Below the pieces are notes generated by a model. It saw only the letters and a program-made list of their open reading frames with translations. It was not told the DNA's origin and ran no database searches. A program made the position numbers and the translations under genes. Below, piece after piece: positions 47,186 through 60,646 of a stretch of DNA of 64,000 nucleotides (positions are counted from its first letter, which is position 1; every line of letters begins with the position of its first letter). This DNA is from Balanoglossus misakiensis (Eukaryota; Hemichordata). Location: positions 1,736,001 through 1,800,000 of the forward strand of contig CM082594.2 of NCBI GenBank assembly GCA_040954595.2. Reading direction: 5' to 3'.

Positions 47186-48295
47186 GATAATTGTGTGCGT
47201 GGCCAGCTGATTGACCGACCCTATCTTATAATTTATATGGGAGAGAGCGGTTTTGTCTTGTTATATCCTACAAAAAGTGACCATATTAAAGTGGAGAAAT
47301 AATGACCTGATAATTTGTGTGGCCGATCGACCGTCCCTATCTAAGGCCTATATTGGTATGTTATGCAAGACAAACTATTCGAAAAAACGCCTGTCCGACA
47401 GTCCGAGACTGGTTGTTTTTCCATCAGACTGATAGTAAAAAAAGTTACCAGTCCGGCGGAGAGGTTGAATTTAGCGTGGAGTTGACTTGTTTGCGGTATC
47501 ATAGACGTACGTGACCCCATCGTGACCCTGGCTGTCCGGGATAGCACCACCAACGATATCTTTTAGACCATCCTCTGTTTATTAGGCCCCTATTGCAATT
47601 AATTACCGTCCCTATCTTATATTGGAGGGAACGGGTTTGTCTTGGCATGTTATGCAAAACACTTGAAAGATGAATTTTTTTTTTTTAAATGACGTTTATG
47701 ACATACAGATGTAACCGACACCATAAGGTCCCAATGGTATATTAACATCATACACCAAATTGGACTTAAAAACCAAAAATTGAAAGCCGCTGGAGTTTCT
47801 GCGACTATTTACCCAAACGAAGCTTGAACCTAGTACTAACACACGCAAACAGCACGAGAGCGAACGGTTTTGTTTTGCTATGTTCTGCAAAAAAAAACTT
47901 GAATGATCGTGGAATTGAGGTAGTTATAGAAATCATGAATTTAAAGAAAGAAAGAAGTTGATGTATATGACGACAGATAATAAATAGACTATTTAGGCCT
48001 AATAGGAAAGTTTAAAAACAATGTAATGAAGACTGCTTGAATTTCTGCGACAATGAACTCAACGTAAGCTGGACACTACTCACTCCGAGCCCGACCTGGT
48101 AATTTGTATGTTGTCCATCGAGCGCCTATAGCTTAGACCTATACAGGAGAGAACGGTTTATGAAGTTATGTTCAACAAAAATATATGATCATGGAATTAA
48201 AGAATTTGGAGAAAAAAAATATAATTAAAAATGGACGTTTACGACGACAAAAAGGAAGACTGTTTAATGCAAAAGTTAAGAAAAAGGAAAAATTC

Positions 48296-48345
48296 AAGCC
48301 TACGGCACGTGGTATTCCCAGGCGGTCACCCATCCAAGTACTAAC
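48296..48345 (-). pseudogene. truncated 5S (positions 71-120)
   Basis: 50 nt with the same breakpoint. It keeps box C but not box A. First member of the truncated-plus-full dimer. Confidence 0.93.
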
Positions 48346-49453
48346 GATAATTGTGTGCGTGGCCAGCTGATTGACCGAACCCTATCTTATAATTTATATG
48401 GGAGAGAGCGGTTTTGTCTTGTTATATCCTACAAAAAGTGACCATATTAAAGTGGAGAAATAATGACCTGATAATTTGTGTGGCCGATCGACCGTCCCTA
48501 TCTAAGGCCTATATTGGTATGTTATGCAAGACACACTATTCGAAATAACGCCTGTCCGACAGTCCGAGACTGGTTGTTTTTCCATCAGACTGATAGTAAA
48601 AAAGTTACCAGTCCGGCGGACAGGTTGAATTTAGCGTGGAGTTGACTTGTTTGCGGTATCATAGACGTACGTGACCCCATCGTGACCCTGGCTGTCCGGG
48701 ATAGCACCACCAACGATATCTTTTAGACCATCCTCTGTTTATTAGGCCCCTATTGCAATTAATTACCGTCCCTATCTTATATTGGAGGGAACGGGTTTGT
48801 CTTGGCATGTTATGCAAAACACTTGAAAGATGAATTTTTTTTTTTAAATGACGTTTATGACATACAGATGTAACCGACACCATAAGGTCCCAATGGTATA
48901 TTAACATCATACACCAAATTGGACTTAAAAACCAAAAATTGAAAGCCGCTGGAGTTTCTGCGACTATTTACCCAAACGAAGCTTTAGCCTAGTACTAACA
49001 CACGCAAACAGCACGAGAGCGAACGGTTTTGTCTAGCTATGTTCTGCAAAAAAAAACTTGAATGATCGTGGAATTGAGGTAGTTATAGAAATCATGAATT
49101 TAAAGAAAGAAAGAAGTTGATGTATATGACGACAAATAATAAATAGACTATTTAGGCCTAATAGGAAAGTTTAAAAACAATGTAATGAAGACTGCTTGAA
49201 TTTCTGCGACAATGAACTCAACGTAAGCTGGACACTACTCACTCCGAGCCCGACCTGGTAATTTGTATGTTGTCCATCGAGCGCCTATAGCTTAGACCTA
49301 TACAGGAGAGAACGGTTTATGAAGTTATGTTCAACAAAAATATATGATCATGGAATTAAAGAATTTGGAGAAAAAACAATAATTAAAAATGGACGTTTAC
49401 GACGACAAAAAGGAAGACTGTTTAATGCAAAAGTTAAGAAAAAGGAAAAATTC

Positions 49454-49573
49454 AAGCCTACGGCACATGGTATTCCCAGGCGGTCACCCATCCACGTACT
49501 AACCACGCCCAACGCAGCTTAACTTCGGTGATCGGACGAGAACCGGTGTATTCGACGTGGTATGGCCGTAGGC
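49454..49573 (-). rRNA. 5S ribosomal RNA (block 3, copy 1)
   Basis: 120 nt; T79G next to box C and C107T. G71 kept. Confidence 0.94.
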
Positions 49574-50763
49574 AAACACTGCTTGAATTTCTACGATTAT
49601 TAAGCAAACGGAAGCTTCACTAACACATAGGCGTACACACAGAGCACGCGGCACGATAATTGTGTGCGTGGCCAGCTGATTGACCGACCCTATCTTATAA
49701 TTTATATGGGAGAGAGCGGTTTTGTCTTGTTATATCCTACAAAAAGTGACCATATTAAAGTGGAGAAATAATGACCTGATAATTTGTGTGGCCGATCGAC
49801 CGTCCCTATCTAAGGCCTATATTGGTATGTTATGCAAGACACACTATTCGATATAACGCCTGTCCGACAGTCCGAGACTGGTTGTTTTTCCATCAGACTG
49901 ATAGTAAAAAAAGTTACCAGTCCGGCGGACAGGTTGAATTTAGCGTGGAGTTGACTTGTTTGCGGTATCATAGACGTACGTGACCCCATCGTGACCCTGG
50001 CTGTCCGGGATAGCACCACCAACGATATCTTTTAGACCATCCTCTGTTTATTAGGCCCCTATTGCAATTAATTACCGTCCCTATCTTATATTGGAGGGAA
50101 CGGGTTTGTCTTGGCATGTTATGCAAAACACTTGAAAGATGAATTTTTTTTTTTTAAATGACGTTTATGACATACAGATGTAACCGACCCCATAAGGTCC
50201 CAATGGTATATTAACATCATACACCAAATTGGACTTAAAAACCAAAAATTGAAAGCCGCTGGAGTTTCTGCGACTATTTACCCAAACGAAGCTTTAGCCT
50301 AGTACTAACACACGCAAACAGCACGAGAGCGAACGGTTTTGTTTTGCTATATTCTGCAAAAAAAAACTCGAATGATCGTGGAATTGAGGTAGTTATAGAA
50401 ATCATGAATTTAAAGAAAGAAAGAAGTTGATGTATATGACGACAAATAATAAATAGACTATTTAGGCCTAATAGGAAAGTTTAAAAACAATGTAATGAAG
50501 ACTGCTTGAATTTCTGCGACAATGAACTCAACGTAAGCTGGACACTACTCACTCCGAGCCCGACCTGGTAATTTGTATGTTGTCCATCGAGCGCCTATAG
50601 CTTAGACCTATAGAGGAGAGAACGGTTTATGAAGTTATGTTCAACAAAAATATATGATCATGGAATTAAAGAATTTAGAGAAAAAACAATAATTAAAAAT
50701 GGACGTTTACGACGACCAAAAGGAAGACTGTTTAATGCAAAAGTTAAGAAAAAGGAAAAATTC

Positions 50764-50813
50764 AAGCCTACGGCACGTGGTATTCCCAGGCGGTCACCCA
50801 TCCAAGTACTAAC
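50764..50813 (-). pseudogene. truncated 5S (positions 71-120)
   Basis: 50 nt, same breakpoint, dimer counterpart of the copy at 48296. Confidence 0.93.
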
Positions 50814-51920
50814 GATAATTGTGTGCGTGGCCAGCTGATTGACCGACCCTATCTTATAATAATATGGGAGAGAGCGGTTTTGTCTTGTTATATCCTACAA
50901 AAAGTGACCATATTAAAGTGGAGAAATAATGACCTGATAATTTGTGTGGCCGATCGACCGTCCCTATCTAAGGCCTATATTGGTATGTTATGCAAGACAC
51001 ACTATTCGAAATTACGCCTGTCCGACAGTCCGAGACTGGTTGTTTTTCCTTCAGACTGATAGTAAAAAAAGTTACCAGTCCGGCGGACAGGTTGAATTTA
51101 GCGTGGAGTTGACTTGTTTGCGGTATCATAGACATACGTGACCCCATCGTGACCCTGGCTGTCCGGGATAGCACCACCAACGATATCTTTTAGACCATCC
51201 TCTGTTTATTAGGCCCCTATTGCAATTAATTACCGTCCCTATCTTATATTGGAGGGAACGGGTTTGTCTTGGCATGTTATGCAAAACACTTGAAAGATGA
51301 ATTTTTTTTTTAAAATGACGTTTATGACATACAGATGAATCCGACCCCATAAGGTCCCAATGGTATATTAACATCATACACCAAATTGGACTTAAAAACC
51401 AAAAATTGAAAGCCGCTGGAGTTTCTGCGACTATTTACCCAAACGAAGCTTTAGCCTAGTACTAACACACGCAAACAGCACGAGAGCGAACGGTTTTGTT
51501 TTGCTATGTTCTGCAAAAAAAAACTTGAATGATCGTGGAATTGAGGTAGTTATAGAAATCATGAATTTAAAGAAAGAAAGAAGTTGATGTATATGACGAC
51601 AAATAATAAATAGACTATTTAGGCCTAATAGGAAAGTTTAAAAACAATGTAATGAAGACTGCTTGAATTTCTGCGACAATGAACTCAACGTAAGCTGGAC
51701 ACTACTCACTCCGAGCCCGACCTGGTAATTTGTATGTTGTCCATCGAGCGCCTATAGCTTAGACCTATACAGGAGAGAACGGTTTATGAAGTTATGTTCA
51801 ACAAAAATATATGATCATGGAATTAAAGAATTTGGAGAAAAAACAATAATTAAAAATGGACGTTTACGACGACAAAAAGGAAGACTGTTTAATGCAAAAG
51901 TTAAGAAAAAGGAAAAATTC

Positions 51921-52040
51921 AAGCCTACGGCACGTGGTATTCCCAGGCGGTCACCCATCCAAGTACTAACCACGCCCAACGCAGCTTAACTTCGGTGATC
52001 GGACGAGAACCAGTGTATTCGACGTGGTATGGCCGTAGGC
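51921..52040 (-). rRNA. 5S ribosomal RNA (block 3, copy 2)
   Basis: 120 nt; single change C29T. Dimer counterpart of the copy at 49454. Confidence 0.96.
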
Positions 52041-53230
52041 AAACACTGCTTGAATTTCTACGATTATTAAGCAAACGGAAGCTTCACTAACACATAGGCG
52101 TACACACAGAGCACGCGGCACGATAATTGTGTGCGTGGCCAGCTGATTGACCGACCCTATCTTATAATTTATATGGGAGAGAGCGGTTTTGTCTTGTTAT
52201 ATCCTACAAAAAGTGACCATATTAAAGTGGAGAAATAATGACCTGATAATTTGTGTGGCCGATCGACCGTCCCTATCTAAGGCCTATATTGGTATGTTAT
52301 GCAAGACACACTATTCGATATAACGCCTGTCCGACAGTCCGAGACTGGTTGTTTTTCCATCAGACTGATAGTAAAAAAAGTTACCAGTCCGGCGGACAGG
52401 TTGAATTTAGCGTGGAGTTGACTTGTTTGCGGTATCATAGACGTACGTGACCCCATCGTGACCCTGGCTGTCCGGGATAGCACCACCGACGATATCTTTT
52501 AGACCATCCTCTGTTTATTAGGCCCCTATTGCAATTAATTACCGTCCCTATCTTATATTGGAGGGAACGGTTTGTCTTGGCATGTTATGCAAAACACTTG
52601 AAAGATGAATTTTTTTTTTTTAAAATGACGTTTATGACATACAGATGTAACCGACCCCATAAGGTCCCAATGGTATATTAACATCATACACCAAATTGGA
52701 CTTAAAAACCAAAAATTGAAAGCCGCTGGAGTTTCTGCGACTATTTACCCAAACGAAGCTTTAGCCTAGTACTAACACACGCAAACAGCACGAGAGCGAA
52801 CGGTTTTGTTTTGCTATGTTCTGCAAAACAAACAAACTTGAATGATCGTGGAATTGAGGTAGTTATAGAAATCATGAATTTAAAGAAAGAAAGAAGTTGA
52901 TGTATATGACGACAAATAATAAATAGACTATTTAGGCCTAATAGGAAATTAAAAACAATGTAATGAAGACTGCTTGAATTTCTGCGACAATGAACTCAAC
53001 GTAAGCTGGACACTACTCACTCCGAGCTCGACCTGGTAATTTGTATGTTGTCCATCGAGCGCCTATAGCTTAGACCTATACAGGAGAGAACGGTTTATGA
53101 ATTTATGTTCAACAAACATATATGATCATGGAATTAAAGAATTTGGAGAAAAACAATAATTAAAAATGGACGTTTACGACGACAAAAAGGAAGACTGTTT
53201 AATGCAAAAGTTAAGAAAAAGGAAAAATTC

Positions 53231-53350
53231 AAGCCTACGGCACGTGGTATTCCCAGGCGGTCACCCATCCAAGTACTAAGCACGCCCAACGCAGCTTAAC
53301 TTCGGTGATCGGACGAGAACCGGTGTATTCGACGTGGTATGGCCGTAGGC
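53231..53350 (-). rRNA. 5S ribosomal RNA (block 3, copy 3)
   Basis: 120 nt; G71C only, the same sub-type as much of block 2. Confidence 0.96.
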
Positions 53351-54541
53351 AAACACTGCTTGAATTTCTACAATTATTAAGCAAACGGAAGCTTCACTAA
53401 CACATAGGCGTACACACAGAGCACGCGGCACGATAATTGTGTGCGTGGCCAGCTGATTGACCGGCCCTATCTTATAATTTATATGGGAGAGAGCGGTTTT
53501 GTCTTGTTATATCCTACAAAAGTGACCATATTAAAGTGGAGAAATAATGACCTGATAATTTGTGTGGCCGATCGACCGTCCCTATCTAAGGCCTATATTG
53601 GTATGTTATGCAAGACACACTATTCGAAATAACGCCTGTCCGACAGTCCGAGACTGGTTGTTTTTCCATCAGACTGATAGTAAAAAAGTTACCAGTCCGG
53701 CGGACAGGTTGAATTTAGCGTGGAGTTGACTTGTTTGCGGTATCATAGATGTACGTGACCCCATCGTGACCCTGGCTGTCCGGGATAGCACCACCAACGA
53801 TATCTTTTAGACCATCCTCTGTTTATTAGGCCCCTATTGCAATTAATTACCGTCCCTATCTTATATTGGAGGGAACGGGTTTGTCTTGGCATGTTATGCA
53901 AAACACTTGAAAGATGAATTTTTTTTTTTTTAAATGACGTTTATGACATACAGATTTAATCGACCCCATAAGGTCCCAATGGTATATTAACATCATACAC
54001 CAAATTGGACTTAAAAACCAAAAATTGAAAGCCGCGGGAGTTTCTGCGACTGTTTACCCAAACGAAGCTTTAGCCTAGTACTAACACACGCAAACAGCAC
54101 GAGAGCGAACGGTTTTGTTTTGCTATGTTCTGCAAAAAAAAAAAACTTGAATGATCGTGGAATTGAGGTAGTTATAGAAATCATGAATTTAAAGAAAGAA
54201 AGAAGTTGATGTATATGACGACAAATAATAAATAGACTATTTAGGCCTAATAGGAAAGTTTAAAAACAATGTAATGAAGACTGCTTGAATTTCTGCGACA
54301 ATGAACTCAACGTAAGCTGGACACTACTCACTCCGAGCCCGACCTGGTAATTTGTATGTTGTCCATCGAGCGCCTATAGCTTAGACCTATACAGGAGAGA
54401 ACGGTTTATGAATTTATGTTCAACAAACATATATGATCATGGAATTAAAGAATTTGGAGAAAAAAAATAATTAAAAATGGACGTTTACGACGACAAAAAG
54501 GAAGACTGTTTAATGCAAAAGTTAAGAAAAAGGAAAAATTC

Positions 54542-54661
54542 AAGCCTACGGCACGTGGTATTCCCAGGCGGTCACCCATCCAAGAACTAAGCACGCCCCA
54601 CGCAGCTTAACTTCGGTGATCGGACGAGAACCGGTGTATTCGACGTGGTATGGCCGTAGGC
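54542..54661 (-). rRNA. 5S ribosomal RNA (block 3, copy 4)
   Basis: 120 nt; T63G in box A, G71C and A77T. Confidence 0.94.
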
Positions 54662-55604
54662 AAACACTGCTTGAATTTCTACGATTATTAAGCAAACGGA
54701 AGCTTCACTACCACATAGGCGTACACACAGAGCATGCGGCACGATAATTGTGTGCGTGACCAGCTGATTGACGGACCCGATCTTATAATTTATATGGGAG
54801 AGAGCGGTTTTGTCTTGTTATATCCTACAAAAAGTGACCATATTAAAGTGGAGAAATAATGACCTGATAATTTGTGTGGCCGATCGACCGTCCCTATCTA
54901 AGGCCTATATTGGTATGTTATGCAAGACACACTATTCGAAATAACGCCTGTCCGACAGTCCGAGACTGGTTGTTTTTCCATCAGACTGATAGTAAAAAGT
55001 TACCAGTCCGGCGGAGAGGTTGAATTTAGCGTGGAGTTGACTTGTTTGCGGTATCATAGACGTACGTGACCCCATCGTGACCCTGGCTGTCCGAGATAGC
55101 ACCACCAACGATATCTTTTAGACCATCCTCTGTTTATTAGGCCCCTATTGCAATTAATTACCGTCCCTATCTTATATTGGAGGGAACGGGTTTGTCTTGG
55201 CATGTTATGCAAAACACTTGAAAGATGAATTTTGTTTTAAAAAAATGACGTTTATGACATACAGATGTAACCGACCCCATAGGGTCCCAATGGTATATTA
55301 ACATCATACACCAAATTGGACTTAAAAACCAAAAATTGAAAGCCGCTGGAGTTTCTGCGACTATGAACTCAACGTAAGCTGGACACTACTCACTCCGAGC
55401 CCGACCTGGTAATTTGTATGTTGTCCATCGAGCGCCTATAGCTTAGACCTATATAGGAGAGAACGGTTTATGAAGTTATGTTCAACAAAAATATATAACC
55501 ATGGAATTAAAGAATTTGGAGAAAAAACAATAATTAAAAATGGACGTTTACGACGACAAAAAGGAAGACTGTTTAATGCAAAAGTTAAGAAAAAGGAAAA
55601 ATTC

Positions 55605-55723
55605 AAGCCTACGGCACGTGGTATTCCCAGGCGGTCACCCATCCAAGTACTAAGCACGCCCAACCAGCTTAACTTTGGTGATCGGACGAGAACCGGTGTA
55701 TTCGACGTGGTATGGCCGTAGGC
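55605..55723 (-). rRNA. 5S ribosomal RNA with box A deletion (block 3, copy 5)
   Basis: 119 nt: one base lost at about position 60 (AGCTGGTTGGGC), inside box A, plus G48A and G71C. Spacing within the internal promoter changes by one base. Confidence 0.9.
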
Positions 55724-56915
55724 AAACACTGCTTGAATTTCTACGATTATTAAGCAAAACGGAAGCTTCACTACCACATAGGCGTACACACAGAGCACGC
55801 GGCACGATAATTGTGTGCGTGGCCAGCTGATTGACCGACCCTATCTTATAATTTATATGGGAGAGAGCGGTTTTGTCTTGTTATATCCTACAAAAAGTGA
55901 CCATATTAAAATGGAGAAATAATGACCTGATAATTTGTGTGGCCGATCGACCGTCCCTATCTAAGGCCTATATTGGTATGTTATGCAAGACACACTATTC
56001 GAAATAACGCCTGTCCGACAGTCCGAGACTGGTTGTTTTTCCATCAGACTGATAGTAAAAAAGTTACCAGTCCGGCGGAGAGGTTGAATTTAGCGTGGAG
56101 TTGACTTGTTTGCGGTATCATAGACGTACGTGACCCCATCGTGACCCTGGCTGTCCGAGATAGCACCACCAACGATATCTTTTAGACCATCCTCTGTTTA
56201 TTAGGCCCCTATTGCAATTAATTACCGTCCCTATCTTTTATTGGAGGGAACGGGTTTGTCTTGGCCTATTATGCAAAACACTTGAAAGATGAATTTTTTT
56301 TTAAAAAATGACGTTTATGACATTCAGATTTAACCGACCCCATAAGGTCCCGATGGTATATTAACATCATACACCAAATTGGACTTAAAAACCAAAAATT
56401 GAAAGCCGCTGGATTTTCTGCGACTATTTACCCAAACGAAGCTTTAGCCTAGTACTAACACACGCAAACAGCACGAGAGCGAACGGTTTTGTTTTGCTAT
56501 GTTCTGCAAAAAAAACAAACTTGAATGATCGTGGAATTGAGGTAGTTATAGAAATCATGAATTTAAAGAAAGAAAGAAGTTGATGTATATGACGACAAAT
56601 AATAAATAGACTATTTAGGCCTAATAGGAAAGTTTAAAAACAATGTAATGAAGACTGCTTGAATTTCTGCGACAATGAACTCAACGTAAGCTGGACACTA
56701 CTCACTCCGAGCCCGACCTGGTAATTTGTATGTTGTCCATCGAGCGCCTATAGCTTAGACCTATACAGGAGAGAACGGTTTATGAAGTTATGTTCAACAA
56801 AAATATATGATCATGGAATTAAAGAATTTGGAGAAAAAAAATAATTAAAAATGGACGTTTACGACGACAAAAAGGAAGACTGTTTAATGCAAAAGTTAAG
56901 AAAAAGGAAAAATTC

Positions 56916-57034
56916 AAGCCTACGGCACGTGGTATTCCCAGGCGGTCACCCATCCAAGTACTAAGCACGCCCAACCAGCTTAACTTTGGTGATCGGACGA
57001 GAACCGGTGTATTCGACGTGGTATCGCCGTAGGC
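56916..57034 (-). rRNA. 5S ribosomal RNA with box A deletion (block 3, copy 6)
   Basis: 119 nt: the same position-60 deletion, G48A, G71C, and C10G in the terminal stem. Confidence 0.9.
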
Positions 57035-57979
57035 AAACACTGCTTGAATTTCTACGATTATTAAGCAAACGGAAGCTTCACTAACACATAGGCGTACACA
57101 CAGAGCACGCGGCACGATAATTGTGTGCGTGGCCAGCTGATTGACCGACCCTATCTTATAATTTATATGGGAGAGAGCGGTTTTGTCTTGTTATATCCTA
57201 CAAAAAGTGACCATATTAAAGTGGAGAAATAATGACCTGATAATTTGTGTGGCCGATCGACCGTCCCTATCTAAGGCCTATATTGGTATGTTATGCAAGA
57301 CACAATATTCGAAATAACGCCTGTCCGACAGTCCGAGACTGGTTGTTTTTCCATCAGACTGATAGTAAAAAAGTTACCAGTCCGGCGGACAGGTTGAATT
57401 TAGCGTGGAGTTGACTTGTTTGCGGTATCATAGACGTACGTGACCCCATCGTGACCCTGGCTGTCCGGGATAGCACCACCAACGATATCTTTTAGACCAT
57501 CCTCTGTTTATTAGCCCCTATTGCAATTAATTACCGTCCCTATCTTATATTGGAGGGAACGGGTTTGTCTTGGCATGTTATGCAAAACACTTGAAAGATG
57601 AATTTTTTTTTAAAAAAATGACGTTTATGACATACAGATGTAACCGACCCCATAAGGTCCCAATGATATATATTTACATCATACACCAAATTGGACTTAA
57701 AAACCAAAAATTGAAAGCCGCTGGAGTTTCTGCGACTATGAACTCAACGTAAGCTGGACACTACTCACTCCGAGCCCGACCTGGTAATTTGTATGTTGTC
57801 CATCGAGCGCCTATAGCTTAGACCTATATAGGAGAGAACGGTTTATGAAGTTATGTTCAACAAAAATATATAACCATGGAATTAAAGAATTTGGAGAAAA
57901 AACAATAATTAAAAATGGACGTTTACGACGACAAAAAGGAAGACTGTTTAATGCAAAAGTTAAGAAAAAGGAAAAATTC

Positions 57980-58098
57980 AAGCCTACGGCACGTGGTATT
58001 CCCAGGCGGTCACCCATCCAAGTACTAAGCACGCCCAACCAGCTTAACTTTGGTGATCGGACGAGAACCGGTGTATTCGACGTGGTATGGCCGTAGGC
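57980..58098 (-). rRNA. 5S ribosomal RNA with box A deletion (block 3, copy 7)
   Basis: 119 nt and identical in its changes to the copy at 55605. Confidence 0.9.
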
Positions 58099-59290
58099 AA
58101 ACACTGCTTGAATTTCTACGATTATTAAGCAAACGGAAGCTTCACTACCACATAGGCGTACACACAGAGCACGCGGCACGATAATTGTGTGCGTGGCCAG
58201 CTGATTGACCGACCCTATCTTATAATTTATATGGGAGAGAGCGGTTTTGTCTTGTTATATCCTACAAAAAGTGACCATATTAAAGTGGAGAAATAATGAC
58301 CTGATAATTTGTGTGGCCGATCGACCGTCCCTATCTAAGGCCTATATTGGTATGTTATGCAAGACACACTATTCGAAATAACGCCTGTCCGACAGTCCGA
58401 GACTGGTTGTTTTTCCATCAGACTGATAGTAAAAAAGTTACCAGTCCGGCGGAGAGGTTGAATTTAGCGTGGAGTTGACTTGTTTGCGGTATCATAGACG
58501 TACGTGACCCCATCGTGACCCTGGCTGTCCGAGATAGCACCACCAACGATATCTTTTAGACCATCCTCTGTTTATTAGGCCCCTATTGCAATTAATTACC
58601 GTCCCTATCTTATATTGGAGGGAACGGGTTTGTCTTGGCCTATTATGCAAAACACTTGAAAGATGAATTTTTTTTAAAAAAAATGACGTTTATGACATAC
58701 AGATTTAACCGACCCCATAAGGTCCCGATGGTATATTAACATCATACACCAAATTGGACTTAAAAACCAAAAATTGAAAGCCGCTGGAGTTTCTGCGACT
58801 ATTTACCCAAACGAAGCTTTAGCCTAGTACTAACACACGCAAACAGCACGAGAGCGAACGGTTTTGTTTTGCTATGTTCTGCAAAAAAAACAAACTTGAA
58901 TGATCGTGGAATTGAGGTAGTTATAGAAATCATGAATTTAAAGAAAGAAAGAAGTTGATGTATATGACGACAAATAATAAATAGACTATTTAGGCCTAAT
59001 AGGAAAGTTTAAAAACAATGTAATGAAGACTGCTTGAATTTCTGCGACAATGAACTCAACGTAAGCTGGACACTACTCACTCCGAGCCCGACCTGGTAAT
59101 TTGTATGTTGTCCATCGAGCGCCTATAGCTTAGACCTATACAGGAGAGAACGGTTTATGAAGTTATGTTCAACAAAAATATATGATCATGGAATTAAAGA
59201 ATTTGGAGAAAAAAAATAATTAAAAATGGACGTTTACGACGACAAAAAGGAAGACTGTTTAATGCAAAAGTTAAGAAAAAGGAAAAATTC

Positions 59291-59409
59291 AAGCCTACGG
59301 CACGTGGTATTCCCAGGCGGTCACCCATCCAAGTACTAAGCACGCCCAACCAGCTTAACTTCGGTGATCGGACGAGAACCGGTGTATTCGACGTGGTATG
59401 GCCGTAGGC
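59291..59409 (-). rRNA. 5S ribosomal RNA with box A deletion (block 3, copy 8)
   Basis: 119 nt: position-60 deletion and G71C, but G48 is kept. Confidence 0.9.
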
Positions 59410-60596
59410 AAACACTGCTTGAATTTCTACGATTATTAAGCAAAAGGAAGCTTCACTAACACATAGGCGTACACACAGAGCACGCGGCACGATAATTGTG
59501 TGCGTGGCCAGCTGATTGACCGACCCTATCTTATAATTTATATGGGAGAGAGCGGTTTTGTCTTGTTATATCCTACAAAAAGTGACCATATTAAAGTGGA
59601 GAAATAATGACCTGATAATTTGTGTGGCCGATCGACCGTCCCTATCTAAGGCCTATATTGGTATGTTATGCAAGACACACTATTCGAAATAACGCCTGTC
59701 CGACAGTCCGAGACTGGTTGTTTTTCCATCAGACTGATAGTAAAAAAGTTACCAGTCCGGCGGACAGGTTGACTTTAGCGTGGAGTTGACTTGTTTGCGG
59801 TATCATAGACGTACGTGACCCCATCGTGACCCTGGCTGTCCGGGATAGCACCACCAACGATATCTTTTAGACCATCCTCTGTTTATTAGGCCCCTATTGC
59901 AATTAATTACCGTCCCTATCTTATATTGGAGGGAACGGGTTTGTCTTGGCATGTTATGCAAAACACTTGAAAGATGAATTTTTTTTAAAAAAATGACGTT
60001 TATGACATACAGATGTAACCGACCCCATAAGGTCCCAATGGTATATTAACATCATACACCAAATTGGACTTAAAAACCAAAAATTGAAAACCGCTGGAGT
60101 TTCTGCGACTATTTACCCAAACGAAGCTTTAGCCTAGTACTAACACCCGCAAACAGCACGAGAGCGAACGGTTTTGTTTTGCTATGTTCTGCAAAAAAAA
60201 TTGAATGATCGTGGAATTGAGGTAGTTATAGAAATCATGAATTTAAAGAAAGAAAGAAGTTGATGTATATGACGACAATTAATAAATATACTATTTAGGC
60301 CTAATAGGAAAGTTTAAAAACAATGTAATGAAGACTGCTTGAATTTCTGCGACAATGAACTCAACGTAAGATGGACACTACTCACTCCGAGCCCGACCTG
60401 GTAATTTGTATGTTGTCCATCGTGCGCCTATAGCTTAGACCTATACAGGAGAGAACGGTTTATGAAGTTATGTTCAACAAAAATATATGATCATGGAATT
60501 AAAGAATTTGGACAAAAAAAAATAATTAAAAATGGACGTTTACGGCGACAAAAAGGAAGACTGTTTAATGCAAAAGTTAAGAAAAAGGAAAAATTC

Positions 60597-60646
60597 AAGC
60601 CTACGGCACGTGGTATTCCCAGGCGGTCACCCATCCAAGTACTAAC
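60597..60646 (-). pseudogene. truncated 5S (positions 71-120)
   Basis: 50 nt with the same breakpoint as the truncated copies near 47-51 kb, but located 10 kb away beyond full units. Confidence 0.93.

Larger units (their letters stand above)
48296..53230 (-). repeat. dimeric higher-order repeat, period about 2,467 bp
   Basis: Truncated 5S at 48296 and 50764 alternate with full 5S at 49454 and 51921; the offsets are 2,468 and 2,467. Other markers repeat at the same offset. Confidence 0.85.
55605..60354 (-). repeat. dimeric higher-order repeat, period 2,375 bp
   Basis: 5S copies 55605/57980 and 56916/59291 are each 2,375 bp apart. The first of each pair has ATATATAACCATGG and CACTACCACATAGG. 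Each dimer contains one long (1,311-bp) and one short (1,064-bp) spacing. Confidence 0.88.
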
